Origin: Ixodes scapularis
Taxonomy: Eukaryota > Arthropoda > Arachnida > Ixodida > Ixodidae
NCBI RefSeq assembly: GCF_016920785.2
Contig: NW_024609857.1
Coordinates: 11,365,618 to 11,429,617, forward strand
Length of the DNA stretch: 64,000 nt
Reading direction: 5' to 3'
The translations under genes and the position numbers were made by a program. Of the stretch, positions 1-10,491 are shown in pieces; the stretch's first letter is position 1; each line of letters starts with the position of its first letter. The notes beneath the pieces were generated by a model. It searched no databases. It saw only the letters and a list, made by a program, of their open reading frames with translations, and was not told the DNA's origin.

Positions 1-40
1 CCCCAGCTGCCCCGGGAAACTGTTGCAATGTAGAATAGCG

Positions 41-205
41 ATGGACTACAACGTGCAAGTCGCCATCATTGTGAGCTGCGTTCTTCTGCTCCTGGCGATC
101 CTCGTGGGCACGTTGTGTTACTTCTGCCGGCGCACTTCAGTCGGAGTGCCCTTGGTCGAAGTCTCCAGCAGCATCTTGGAGGTCTTAACGAGTATAACCC
201 AGTGA
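41..205 (+). CDS. small single-pass membrane protein, type I copy 1
   Basis: Encodes 54 residues from the ATG at 41 to a TGA at 203-205. A hydrophobic helix covers about residues 7-28 and ends in C-Y-F-CRRT, a Cys-rich basic juxtamembrane stretch; a short Ser/Val/Ile tail follows. There is no cleavable-signal pattern, so a membrane-anchored microprotein is the natural reading. The support is a paralogue of exactly equal length at 29733-29897: about 24 of 54 residues are identical by eye, including Q6, S12-C13, the LLLL core, C26, CRRT and VP. Downstream DNA also shares GGTAGGACC with that copy. The gene lies only 40 bases inside the window, so upstream exons are not visible. Function is unknown to me. 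Real gene is likely given the paralogue, but expression is unproven. Confidence 0.6.
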   Translation: MDYNVQVAIIVSCVLLLLAILVGTLCYFCRRTSVGVPLVEVSSSILEVLTSITQ

Positions 206-252
206 GAAGCCATTCTTCCCGGTAGGACCAAGGCAGCATTTCTTCTCGTATC

Positions 253-403
253 TGGGGCCCTAATCGGGACATTTGGCGAAAAAGTCGGCGAGAAATCTGG
301 CGGGCCATGATTGGCCGGCGCCAAGGTCAATTGCGGCGTTGGCCAATCACGGCCGACAGATTTCTTTCCGACTTCTTCGCCGAGTGTCCAGATTGGGGCC
401 CCC
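253..403. repeat. imperfect inverted repeat (foldback) downstream of the type I gene
   Basis: Arms of about 70 bases (253-322 and 335-403) are near reverse complements around a loop of roughly 12 bases. Both arms share GGGGCCC at the outer end, AAGTCGG and AGAAATCTG in the middle and TTGGCC near the loop. If the type I transcript has a 3' UTR here it would contain a long hairpin; a small foldback transposon remnant is the alternative. Confidence 0.7.
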
Positions 404-1009
404 TTCCTAGCCTGCCGCCATCTTTGTTCATCGTGAGAAACCGATTTTCCTCGCGAACTGTCCTATCACAGCAGTCCCCAAAGACCAAACAAATGAAAAC
501 AAAAATATGTGTCATCATGGTGTTTGTCATCTTTCTGTAGATGTTCTATCACCGCTGAACCAATCATAAACAGGAAAGGCCTAATGAGTTGCGCTTTGAA
601 TGCTGTTTGATTGGTCCGGGGTGCCGGAGGGGTCTAAATGCATATGTATATCAAAGGGGAGCTCAAGCGGTTCTGTATTTGAGTAAAATCACTTTATTCG
701 TCTTCATTTGGCCTCGAGGATCACGAATATCGAGATTGTTTTTAAATTCGGTGCACGGAGGCTGCAGATAATTATTTTCAAGGTACGGCGGAAGCCCCTT
801 CTTGCCGAAACGTGACATCGTAATAGGAGATTTCGTAATGTCTGCTCTCGCGCATCTTCAGCGCCTATCAAAGCTTTCCGGGCACACTAATGATAAAAAA
901 AAAAAAAAAAATCAGAAAAAGACGTCACATTTGGTGTCAGTGCGAAGGAATAAAATTGCGGTGGCTGAGCTCGGCCATGCCAGGATATACGTATAGCTTA
1001 TGCGCACAA
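404..1009. other. gene-free stretch
   Basis: No supported gene. It holds AT-rich unique-looking DNA and an A-run at 895-911. No reading frame here has family-like features. Confidence 0.5.
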
Positions 1010-1340
1010 AATGAAAGGCGCTATCAAGCGGCTCCGGTGCAGCGTCAGACTTGGCTACTGCGCAACGGAGGCGCACAGCTGGGCACGCGGCAGCGCCAGT
1101 GCGTCTGCTGCGGCTATGACGTCACTCTTCTGGAATGCGCAGACCGTCGAGGCGCGCGCGGCGGCGGCTCCGGCGCGCCGGCTGTGCGCCGTGAGACGTC
1201 ACTGCTCCTCGCGCATGCGCAGCACGGCTCATTATGCGAGCCACGCGAAACTGCTCAACCTCGGCCAGTGTAGCGCACGCTACAATACCTGTAAAGCTTG
1301 CAGTCGCACGCGCTGCCCACACGAGCGTCACGAGCTTGGC
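1010..1340. promoter_or_regulatory. CpG-rich promoter-like patch with CRE and NRF1-type palindromes
   Basis: This patch is much richer in CpG than its surroundings. It contains a perfect cAMP-response palindrome TGACGTCA at 1117-1124, a second ACGTCAC near 1196, and GCGCATGCGC at 1211-1220, which matches the NRF1 palindrome known from animal promoters. No coding exon can be tied to it, and CpG-rich transposon ends in arthropods can look the same, so this is a weak call. Confidence 0.3.
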
Positions 1341-2150
1341 AGCCGAAAGATCCCGTCAAACTCTTGACACGATGTAACGACTGGTCGGAGGTTTTTCGTG
1401 TTTTCTCGCGTTTTATTACACATTCGGGCAAAACGAAAGTGATATTCAGATTCACGGGACAAAAATACTCTAAATACCACCTCTCACTCATGCTTTTTTT
1501 TTTTTTTTTTTTTTTTTATTCAGCTTCCATTAAGAGGTATATGGTTTCGTGTTTTCAGTCAATACCGATGAACCCCGATAAATAACCCCCGAAGTGGTTT
1601 TCTCGGAGTTTCTTTTTTTCTTTTTTCTTTTTTGCAAAAAAAGATTTTTTTTTTTTTTTTTTTTTTAACTTGAGGTTTGAAAACATTTTGAACTGTCCTT
1701 GAGGTTGCTATTTCCTTTGGGAACCACGTCCCTTGTCCCGTCTCCTTGTGTTCTCGATACCGGGATGACGTTTTCAAGCATTTGGCTCACAGGCGTAAGT
1801 GCCATGGACTCTAGAAGAAAAGAAGACACCGCGGGGTCATTTAAGGTCACGCATTTATAGATATACAGCCGTTTTAAAACATGAACCCTAATACCCCCCC
1901 CCCCCCCCCCCCCCCCTCCCCGTTTCGGGGCACTTAAAATAAACAGCGAAAAACACGAATTTTAAGAGAAATAAACCCGGAAAACACAATAATATATATA
2001 TATATTTTTTTTTTCTTGGGGGGGGGGGGGGGGGGGGGGGGAGGGGGGGGGAGGGTCTCAAGCCCCAAAGGCTCCCATAACGATGTGCACAGGACTGGTG
2101 TCCGAAGAGCCTTGCTAAGAGGGTGAGGGAGTCCTATTTTTTTTTTTTTT
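1341..2150. repeat. low-complexity cluster: poly-T/A, poly-C, TA and poly-G tracts
   Basis: Successive homopolymers: T-run at 1494-1517, T-run around 1645-1666, C-run around 1894-1916, a short TA repeat near 1992-2003, a G-rich run around 2019-2053 and a T-run around 2139-2154. No gene is supported between them. Confidence 0.8.
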
Positions 2151-2724
2151 TTTTCAAATGGGGGCAACAATTCTGGGGCGTAGCACTCGAATCCCAAATG
2201 AGGGTGCAACTATGGCGGCTATATAGTGCAACTGCACCGCCCATGCACCGAAAGCCCTTTCATGTTCCAAAAGTAGCACAAGGGGCGTCGATGCACGTCC
2301 AACGTGCAGCCCTTGGGAAGATTATGGCGGCACAGCGCACCACTCAGCTAGATTTCAGACGCTATGTTCTTCCCAGAAGTGGCGCGCGGCACGTGTCTCG
2401 AGCACTTCCAAAACAATGGATGGCGCCACTTTTCCCAGGATAGAGGGGCTTTACGTGCAATTCGCTCCGGGCGCCATCTTAAGCAGACAATTAGCTTTCC
2501 CGATGCGATCAAGGTTGCTATGTTCTTGACGCTCTAATGACCGTCTAGAACTCGAACCTTCGCTTTCCTATTCGTTTCTATCCCATTTTCATTACACGTA
2601 CGGGGCCTACAGTTGTCAAAGGCATTTTCGCCACTAGGTGGTCGCCGTGATCAGGGAGAGCACGCTCCATGGCAGGTGTATCTGAATCCAGACTCCCCTA
2701 TAAAAATGATTTCTGGCTTTTTAT
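2151..2724. other. gene-free stretch
   Basis: No supported gene. The part at 2160-2440 is moderately GC-rich and contains a short inverted pair (GAAGTGGCGC near 2376 and GCGCCACTTTT near 2423), suggestive of an old element, but I cannot delimit it. Confidence 0.4.
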
Positions 2725-3345
2725 TGAAAACCTGTTGACTTCTTGTTGACTCTGACTTTCTTTTGACTTTCACTTTCTGTTGACATGGCACTACTGCGTG
2801 GTGCACGTTAAAGACCCCAGGCTAGCGGTTGTACTGCACTGGCTAAATTGCTCATCTACAGCGTGTGACTCGTCGCAAATTTAATGGCTGACCAACTACA
2901 CGCTGTATAAATATCCCCATAACCCAATTTTTTTTCAACAGAAAGTTTGTTAACTTACTGTTGAAACTTTTCTGATAATTTTCTTCAGCCTGATTCAAAA
3001 GATAAGCTGTTGACTTTCTATAACTTTTTGTTGATTTTTTTTTTTTCTGTTGAATTTCTGTTGATATGGTCAGCAGAAAGTTTGTTGATTTTCAGTTGCA
3101 AACTTTTCTGATAAGTTTTATTAGCCTGTGTCAAAAGAAAAACCGTTGACTTTTTATTAAGTTTATGTTGATTTTTTTTCTGATGACAGTGTCATCAGAA
3201 TGACTGCAAACGTTTTGTATACTTCGATTTGAAAAATTTCAATTGACTCTCTGTAGCCAGTGTCAATAGGAAAGCTACAGGCTTTCTGTTGACTTTTTAT
3301 TGAACATTGTAAACCCCGACTAGATGTCAAAAGTTGGTAAGTTTC
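2725..3345. repeat. degenerate tandem of GTTGACTTTCT-like motif
   Basis: A region rich in irregular repeats of CTGTTGACTTT, CTGTTGATTTT and similar 10-14 base words, with two longer direct repeats that share AAACTTTTCTGATAA (near 2965 and 3101). The same word class recurs at 4200-4345 in the opposite sense (TCAACAG, GTCAACTGAA). It looks like a decayed minisatellite or a simple-repeat-rich element interior. Confidence 0.6.
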
Positions 3346-4870
3346 TCAATGACAAGCTGAGAACGGGAAGCAGCTTCAGTTGTCCCGCCTCCTGCACGAG
3401 CCTACTACACTTGACAACGCTTCGGCGTTCGTGCACCTCGAGCTTGCGCGTGCAGTGAAAGCACGACGGAAGACATAAAGCGCGTGCTGGAGTCCAGGCG
3501 TGCGAAAGGCATGCCCTACCGTTCTGACGTTGAAAGTGACTTTAATGACCACATGAAATAGTTAACCAGTAAAGAAAATCAGAATAACTATTTGAAATAA
3601 CTATTTGAAAGTGAAGAAACTGCCTTTACTCGCTTCGTCCCGAGTCGTGATATGCAGAGAAGCGATAATACTTCTCCCAGGAGCAGTTTTTTTATGTGGT
3701 TTAGCATCTGCGCCGTATTATTATTAGTTGTATACCAATGAATTTTAGTAAGAGATATCGTCCACGAACTTAGAAACACTGTTTTCCCTTTGACAGAATC
3801 CCGAGTAGAAGATCAAATACTTGAAACCTTAATAAGTGCTGAGGTGATCACCGGCCAAATGATTACCTTCAATATGTATGCTATATAAGGCTCTGGAGCA
3901 GTTAATTTGAGTGTGATTCAGGTGTTCAGTGCTTCATGGTGTTTGTGTTCGTTTCTAATATGTAGTTGTGTGATACGTGTGCCTTAAATACCACAGTATT
4001 TACTAACATTTACTAATTTAGAAACATACTAACAAAATATGTAAAAAATCGCGTTTTTGTACGTTACTTTGCTGCAGCCAATTTGGAGGAAAGTGGAAAG
4101 CCACGCTTTCGAAACTTTGTTGAATGAATAGCTATGCTGTAAAGCATTTTTTTTTCCTTTTAATCCTTTTTCAATTGGAAAGCTGCAGAAGAAGCATCTG
4201 GGAGGCTACAGAAAGTCTGTTGACTGTCCTATTACAAAGTGCGCCAATATTCAAAAGAAGTCAACTGAAACGCTAGAGAAAGTCAGATGAAAAACTGCTG
4301 ACATTTTATATCCTCTGATAATTTTTTTTTTTCAACAGCCTTTCAACAGATAAGCATCACAGTTTCTTGTAAGGGCTGGCTCTTTGGACGCTTTCTGTAC
4401 AACGGGCGGCGGGATTGGCATGGCGTTCTGGCTTTCGAGCTAAAGCTACAATTTGCATAGTGCGTATTCAAGCTGGGACAAAATCGTTGAGTGGTTCAGA
4501 ATTGTGAGTTTACATTCCATTCCTTATGCGTTCGTCAAACATAGCGAAAGGCGCAGTAATTTGGTTATTTGGTGGTTAAATAACATTCTCTAAAGAACTT
4601 ACTGAGATCAGACTATTGAGGCTACTGAGGCCTAAAGCCCCTGCATGGTGCATAAGAATAAAGCGATTCATTCTTCATAATTTTTCTCCTCACCGGCACT
4701 TTTGCTCAAAAATGACGTCGTGCACCCATGGTGAGATGCTGGTGAGAGCGAAGCGCGCCAGACAATCACGGCGTCACGTGAGAGCACGTCGTTTTGTTAG
4801 GCTGGGGTTCCTTTTCCGCCTAAAAAAACTGTCCAAACAGGACGCTTTCTGGAGTTCACAGCATTTGCTG
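3346..4870. other. gene-free stretch with one TATA-like motif
   Basis: No coding exon is supported. TATATAAG at 3882-3889 followed about 35 bases downstream by TTCAGG and then TTCAGTG resembles an arthropod TATA plus initiator arrangement, but no downstream reading frame gives it meaning. The remainder is AT-rich with CTGTTGACT words near 4200-4345. Confidence 0.35.
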
Positions 4871-5603
4871 CACCGGAAGTGGAGGTTTTCCTCCGGTTCC
4901 AAATTGCTTTAAAGACGAGGAGAACAGCCGCACGTTTTTCATGGTTGACGTCCTCACTGAAAACGTATCGTACGCGCCGCAACGTTCACGTTCTTTTTGT
5001 TGTTGTTTTTATTTGCAGTGCACGAACATTTGTTGTGTGGGCTGTCCACACATATCACGCTTTCTGCTGTGCACAGCATTTGCTGGATGGAAGCGGAGGT
5101 TCTGCCTCCGCTTCTGGCGCTATAGCGTCGTTGGGCAGAGCCTTGGAGCATGCTCATGACGCAGGACGTGGCTATTCACATGTACACTCTGCTGGCTGTC
5201 GTCAAGGCTTCCGCTGTTATTGTCAGTCCCCAATTTCCCGAAAGCAAAAAAAGGGGAGGGGACGACAGCGAGGAGGTAAGAAGGAAAACCGTACCAAATA
5301 CTTTACTGGGACCGTGCTGTTTTCGTGGTTGAAGCCCTCATTGAAAACATACGCGCACTCCACGCTTATCAATAGCGTTCAGACTGTTTTTGCCTTGCAC
5401 AGCAGAAAGCGTTTCCCCTGTCACGTTCAAAACCCATTCCGTACGTTCAGTGCATGTGGGTGGAGGGAGTGGAGCCCGGACTCGCCAACTGTTAATTATT
5501 TCTTTGTTTTATATTTCATTGAGCTAGGTGGCTACATGGATGCAGTGGCGACAATAACGTTAGCGCTTGTCGTAACATTATTTCTGTTATACCGTCCTTC
5601 CAG
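4871..5603. repeat. diverged internal direct repeat upstream of the type II copy
   Basis: The segments around 4862-4985 and 5078-5120 plus 5310-5395 resemble each other: CATTTGCTG followed by a small palindrome (CCGGAAGTGGAGG/CCTCCGG and GAAGCGGAGG/CCTCCGCTTC), and later TTTTC(A/G)TGGTTGA(C/A)G with CTCA(C/T)TGAAAAC. An unusually long open frame of about 240 codons crosses the area but has no ATG until close to its end, so I read this as duplicated non-coding DNA. Confidence 0.4.
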
Positions 5604-5639
5604 GTAGCCATTTCACATCACCCGTCACAGCTTCGCGCC

Positions 5640-5840
5640 ATGCAGATGCTCTGGGCCTGGTCCCTGATTGTGTCGATAGCCACCGTGGTCGCGTTCATTC
5701 TCTTCTGCTACGTCTGCTGGACTGTTTGCGGGAACGGGAAGACGCACCAGAGCCCCGAAAAGCAGTGTGACAAGAACTTCATCAAGCATGGTTTCAGGAG
5801 CCTTCCAGGGGGCTGGACATCGGACGCTGAAAGTGGTTGA
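5640..5840 (+). CDS. small single-pass membrane protein, type II, tail-less
   Basis: Encodes 66 residues from the ATG at 5640; a second in-frame ATG two codons later at 5646 could be used instead. A helix spans roughly residues 5-30 (WSLIVSIATVVAFILF then CYVCWTVC), followed by a polar segment and the C-terminal GWTSDAESG before a TGA. That closing motif matches GWTTDIEGG in the 44275 protein and RTTDIESG in the 57369 copy, placing this gene in the same family. Here the Gly-rich tail is absent: the stop falls where the others read on into YG. It is either a natural short form or a truncation. A polypyrimidine-AG acceptor (TCCTTCCAG, ending 5603) precedes the ATG by 36 bases, consistent with an upstream 5' UTR exon. 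Function unknown. Confidence 0.55.
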   Translation: MQMLWAWSLIVSIATVVAFILFCYVCWTVCGNGKTHQSPEKQCDKNFIKHGFRSLPGGWTSDAESG

Positions 5841-6356
5841 AGTGTTGGTAACAGAGGTGCGTCGAACACAGACCTTGGGAACCACCTTGGAAGGTAACGT
5901 TTCGACAGTGGACGATAGTGTGTTGGAGTTTAGTAACAGCAACAGTTGCGGAGATTTTCGCAGTCGCGCGATTGTGAAAACTCCCGGTTTGCAACGAATA
6001 AAGATCACAGTGCACTCTACCACTCGGAGTTTCAACTTGCCTTCCTAGCCAGTGATCAGAATGGGAGCAGCGAAAATAGCGAGCGTATTTTATGTATCTA
6101 CTGTTTAGAATTCTCTTCTGCAGTGCTATGTCGATCTTCGCAAAGGTCTTGCATGAAACATCTATTACGTAAATCGTCGTTGTACGGAGTATTTACGTTA
6201 TTTGTATGTATACGAGAAACTAACGTCTGGCTTGACGCTAGACAAAAAAAAACAAAAAAAAAAAAAAAAAAAATCCGTCCAAAGGGAATATGTTCACGTC
6301 TGTCCGTGCCTCTCCTGATTTCCCCTCTTGGACCACACGGAGGCAAGGCTTGTGTT
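5841..6356. other. downstream flank of the type II copy
   Basis: No further gene supported. It begins with sequence that could be 3' UTR and ends in an A-rich run around 6243-6272. Confidence 0.4.
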
Positions 6357-6600
6357 TTAAGCCGGGGTCACACTGCTCATACCATCGTATACAAAAGACA
6401 GTCTACAAACACGAGTCACCGCAATATCCGTGGTTCGAATGCCGCGTGCCGAGTTTCTCTTTGAACTCATTGCCATGCGGCATTCGAAGCACAGATCCTG
6501 TTTTTTCTGTTTGTCTTAAATGTTCATCTTTCGTTATCGTAAACTCGCGGTGACTCGCGTTCGAATTTGTAAGCAGACTGTCTTTTAAACTTCGGCTTTA
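6357..6600. mobile_element. TTAA-bounded inverted-repeat element (MITE)
   Basis: Starts TTAAGCCGGGGT and ends ACTTCGGCTTTA, which are near reverse complements. Inside, AAAAGACAGTCT near 6391 pairs with AGACTGTCTTTT near 6584, and CGAGTCACCGC pairs with GCGGTGACTCG. About 240 bases and without coding capacity, as expected for a small non-autonomous DNA transposon. Confidence 0.6.
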
Positions 6601-6754
6601 CGCGTTCCCCGCAAAAAAAAAAAAAAAAGCAACTAAACACCGTTACTTGTTGCTTAATCATAAAATAGCTGAACATTTTTCATCTTTGCAAAGGTGCGAG
6701 GTCGCTACTACGTTACCAGAAGGGTAAGGAGCACTTACACGTATATGCGTCGCC

Positions 6755-6935
6755 AAGGGCAGATGCAGGAATTTCCTAAGGGGGGGTCAGGCGTTGGTCA
6801 GCGTACCACATGTTTAGAAACCCCCTCCCCCTCTCCCATGTTTCACGCCCTAAATTTCACACATGCAAAAACCAAGAGGGGGTCAAGACATCCGGACCCC
6901 CCCCCCCCCCCCCCCCCTCTCTAAATCTGCCCCTG
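6755..6935. mobile_element. small hAT-like inverted-repeat element inserted at the gag fragment
   Basis: GGGCAGATGCAGGAA near 6757 is an imperfect inverted match to the right end CTAAATCTGCCCCTG (to 6935), the CAGGGGCAGAT type of terminus common in hAT miniature elements. It carries a C-run around 6897-6917. Gag-like coding on the minus strand stops exactly at its right end, so it or an associated deletion interrupts gag. I found no clear target duplication. Confidence 0.4.
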
Positions 6936-7400
6936 TGCATCTCATATACGGTTTCATTCGGGCCCTGGGTTCTCGACCGAAGCAGGTCTTCGGCTGTCTC
7001 TCGTCGATGCTGACTAGAAAGTGTCCGTCGGAGACCCTTTTTGAGAAGTTCCCGGAAGGTCATCGTCGTTTCGTGGCTTTTATACCAGTGCCGCGCCATT
7101 CCTTCAAGGGAAAAACAGACTTTCTGCAGGTACTGCTCTAGCGTCCATCCATTATGACGAGCCACTCCTTCACACCGTTGGATCCAGTCGTCGACGCCTT
7201 TGCAGATATCGCCGCCGAATGGAGCAGATGTCCGAGGGGCAACGGGCAGGTAGGTAGACAATGGGGGCACCGGCAGGGGCCTGCAGCGGTTGGTGGCTCA
7301 TCGTCGGTTTCGTCGAAGGGTGGGGCTTCTCCGACAGTAGACTGAATTCCGGGGGCAAACCTTGAACACGGCAGCTTCCTCGGGCCTCGTTCGTTTCCAT
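6936..7400 (-). pseudogene. Ty3/gypsy-type retrotransposon gag fragment
   Basis: On the minus strand the frame starting near 7270 reads PPLSTYLPVAP, PFGGD, VDDWIQRCEGVARHNGWT, SLEGMARHWY and LLRSRTQGPNETV. This is the pattern of the capsid region of Ty3/gypsy gag in tick-like genomes (F-x-G, a DVEDW-like motif, SLEG-ARxWY, then a Pro-Asn-Glu motif). The N-terminus lies in another frame (MSHQPLQAPAG near 7307), so there is a frameshift near 7255. The C-terminus is cut at 6936 by the neighbouring inverted-repeat element; no zinc knuckle, protease or RT follows. A dead fragment of a mobile element. Confidence 0.75.
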
Positions 7401-7489
7401 GAAGGGTCTTCGTCAGTTGGGGTGTGGACTTGCGCTGCGAGGCGTCGGAGGGGTATGCTTCGTGGGCTGCGTTACCCCACACCTCCATG

Positions 7490-8035
7490 AAAAATGTCAC
7501 GAATGAATAGAGCAGAAGAGGCGAAAGTCCCGTTTCAAACTTGTGCCGAACAAAATAGAGGACGAGTGTCGAGACAGCACAAAAGCGAGCGGCGTAAGAG
7601 CAAGCGAGAGCGAGACTGACTCGACAAGGTCACGTGCAGCTCCTTATCTAGTGTGAGTCAGCATCTCGATAATTCGGCCCAGATTCCAGAAGGTTCGAGT
7701 GTCGAGCGTTCAGGGTGAGAATGAACAGGAACTTTCGAGAACAAGAAAGTGGGACGTAATGATAGAAGTTACGTCCCGAGTAAAGCCTGGTTCAGACAGT
7801 TGCGTTTGACTGCGTTTGACTGCGTTGCGGCAGCGAGAAACCAGGACATCCCTGCTACTTATATCGCGTGCCAAGATGATTTCTTGGATTGGATTCCATG
7901 CTTCATACGAAGCACAGATGTGCCGGTGACTAGCTTTCCGCACTCGACGCAACGCAGTCAAACGCACTCAAACGCAAGTGTCTGAACCGGCCTTAAGGAT
8001 AAACAAGAATCTTCTAGAAGCCCGTGACCAAGCGT
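7490..8035 (-). mobile_element. probable LTR or leader region of the gypsy element
   Basis: Upstream of gag on the minus strand lies GTGACATTTTTCATGG (near 7485-7502), which resembles the usual LTR end and leader junction of these elements, followed by about 500 bases without coding. The second LTR is missing, so the boundaries are guesses. The segment contains the nested inverted-repeat element at 7781-7996. Confidence 0.35.
7781..7996. mobile_element. TTAA-type MITE with long terminal inverted repeats
   Basis: Left end TAAAGCCTGGTTCAGACA and right end TGTCTGAACCGGCCTTAA are inverted matches, and inside them GTTGCGTTTGACTGCG pairs with CGCAGTCAAACGC. Each arm is about 50 bases of a 216-base element. 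No coding. Confidence 0.75.
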
Positions 8036-8612
8036 TGCTTGATCGGCCCCGCGCGGAGCAATATCCGGTATGGGCGACGAGAAAATAATAAAACATTTCA
8101 ACCTGCAAATAGTAAAAGATTAGAGAGGAGACAAAACGATAATGGGCGACGGTTACGCTTATACCCTAAATGTATTGTATTGGCGTGGTGACGGCACGCT
8201 ATGTCAAAGCATGGAGTGGCTCTGTTAGTTCGCTTCTATGCCGATTAAAAACGGTTTATTTATTAAAGAAACACGTATGACGTTTTCTGTGAGTGATCTA
8301 GGAATAACAGCGCCTCGAAGTTGCTCTTTCTAGCTGTGCACGCGCGCACAGTTGTGTCGCAAAGCGCCGCACACTTCTTTTAGCCACATTGAGCTTGCCT
8401 ATACCGACTCTTCTACTCAAGTGTGACTCGACAGTTGCTGACGCTTAACTCCTTTCGCATCGAATACGTGGCAAAGAAGTTCATCACATCGCGACTGCTC
8501 GAAAGAAAAGCAGTCATTTTCATAAATTCTTAAATTGTCGGAAATGGCGCGGCAAATTCAGGCAAATGATTAATTTGCTCTATCAAAATTTTTACCAAGA
8601 ACAGTTTACAAA
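7997..8612. other. gene-free stretch
   Basis: I see no gene, RNA or delimitable repeat here; AT-rich, ordinary intergenic DNA. Confidence 0.4.
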
Positions 8613-8620
8613 TTTAAAAC

Positions 8621-10460
8621 TAGGGATGCCGCGAACTTTTTTCGAACCGAAGTTTCGACTATCGATTCAAGCGGTTCGAAAGATTTCGAATTTCCGAACT
8701 TTCTATATTGTAAAATTCGACGGAAGTCGAATATGTTCAACTAAGTTCGACGCGTTTCGAACCGTCGAACTTATGACGCTAAAAAATTCGATCCTTTTCG
8801 AACTTATTACGCTGCAAAATTCGATGCTTGTCGAATTTTCGAACTTGATATACCAAAAAATTCGATGACTTAAGCACTTTCGAACTTCTTGCACTAAAAA
8901 ATTCGAAGCTTTTCGAACTTTCGATTTTCTACGCTAAGGAATTCGATAATTTTCGAACTTATTTATCAAGAAAAATCGAAGTTTCGAATCCTGACATGTC
9001 AAAAGTTCGATTAACTTCGAACTTTTAGGGTAAACCGGCGGACGGTTTCATTTGAATTCAAATGGTGAGGTACATTCGTAATTCTTTTTTTCTCGAATTT
9101 TTACACGCGGTGCTGCGTTCCTTACGAAAGACAATGCCGTTTATTTCACTGTTCTAGCAGGCTTAGTTTTAAAGAAATAAATTACCGAAGGGGCGAGGAA
9201 GGACGACAGTTTTTTACGATTGTCGTTTGTGCCATATTTGAAGCGCGCTATAGCCGAAGCTATTTATGGTAGAGATGTTAAACTTTTTAAGAATGATCTA
9301 TGTATAGCCTAAGTAAGAGTGGTCTTAAGATGTGATTATTGTTATTTAAGATAAGTTTCGAAGAAATGTCCAAACATGTATCTACGGGTAATTATGCACT
9401 AAATTTGGTATTTTGTTTTGGTCTAAGTTGTTTGAGGTATTGGATTTAAATTAACACTACAGACAGTACATATCATTGCCATCTGCAGAATACAAAATGT
9501 ATTGTTTTTTCACGTTCAGGAATAAATTAACTCATGGGAGAAGATATATAATATTCTTCAAGTTCAGCACGTCATTAAAAAATAAACATTTGTTTTTTCG
9601 CTTCACGTTCTTGGGACGTGTTTCTTTTAGCCTGCACACATTTCGGTAGGAGAAACTTGTTTCGAAGTTCTGAGCTTCTGAATATGCAGGAATACAACAC
9701 TTCCGGCGAATTCTTGATAGTTTTTTTTTTTCTCCAGCTTTTTATCCCCGCATTTACTGTTATGTTTATTTTTTTTTTTATTTTTTTTTTTTTTTTATTA
9801 ATGGCAAAGTTATTCAGGTCGAAAAGACAGCTGTGAACTTCCGAACCACTAAACATGTGACAAGTAGTGCCTTCTGACAACGAGTTTTCAAGAATGACCA
9901 TCTACTCGATCTTTTATGCAGTGAAGAGCGACAGTAGCTGTCGTATATGCATAAATAATTTATAACTTATATGCATATAAACAAATAAAAATAACTTATA
10001 TGCATAAATAATTTCAGATTAAAATAACCTCAACCACGCCCTCTTTCCCCGTATTGTTTTCTTTAACAGACCGGAATATCTGGAAGGGGGAAAAGGGGCT
10101 GCAGCCCCCCTTCCTTCCCCCCCCCCCCCCCCTCCCGTTTTTCTTCTTCCGACGCCACTTGTATGGTAGAACGCTCCTCGACCTCGAGTTGTGTCGGCTT
10201 CTGTGCTTTTTGCGAGGCGTTTCCTCCGTCCCGGAAAATAAACCTCCAGGACAATTACAAACTTAATTTACTATATGTCAGCGTCACTCGGGCGGTGTTC
10301 GATCGGATTACTACCAGCGTGCAAGGGGTAGGGAGGTAGTTTGCCACGTCGCTTCAAGGTTTTTCTGAGCTTCAACCTCCTGCCCGCCCCTAGATTTTTG
10401 AACTGGATGAGTATCGTAAAACAGTGCGTTTGTGTGATCACTATTGTGTGATGCACGCTA

Positions 10461-10491
<31 letters not shown>

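Noticed and set aside
1011..1367. Arg/Ala-rich frames in the CpG-rich patch
   Set aside because: Open frames on both strands from high GC content; no domain or paralogue.
4879..5607. A 242-codon open frame, the longest in the window
   Set aside because: It begins at GTG, has no ATG until close to its end, contains diverged internal DNA repeats and no domain; the real coding signal (type II copy) starts just after it.
7490..8035. A full LTR retrotransposon
   Set aside because: Only gag and one probable LTR side are present; no protease, RT, integrase or second LTR could be found.
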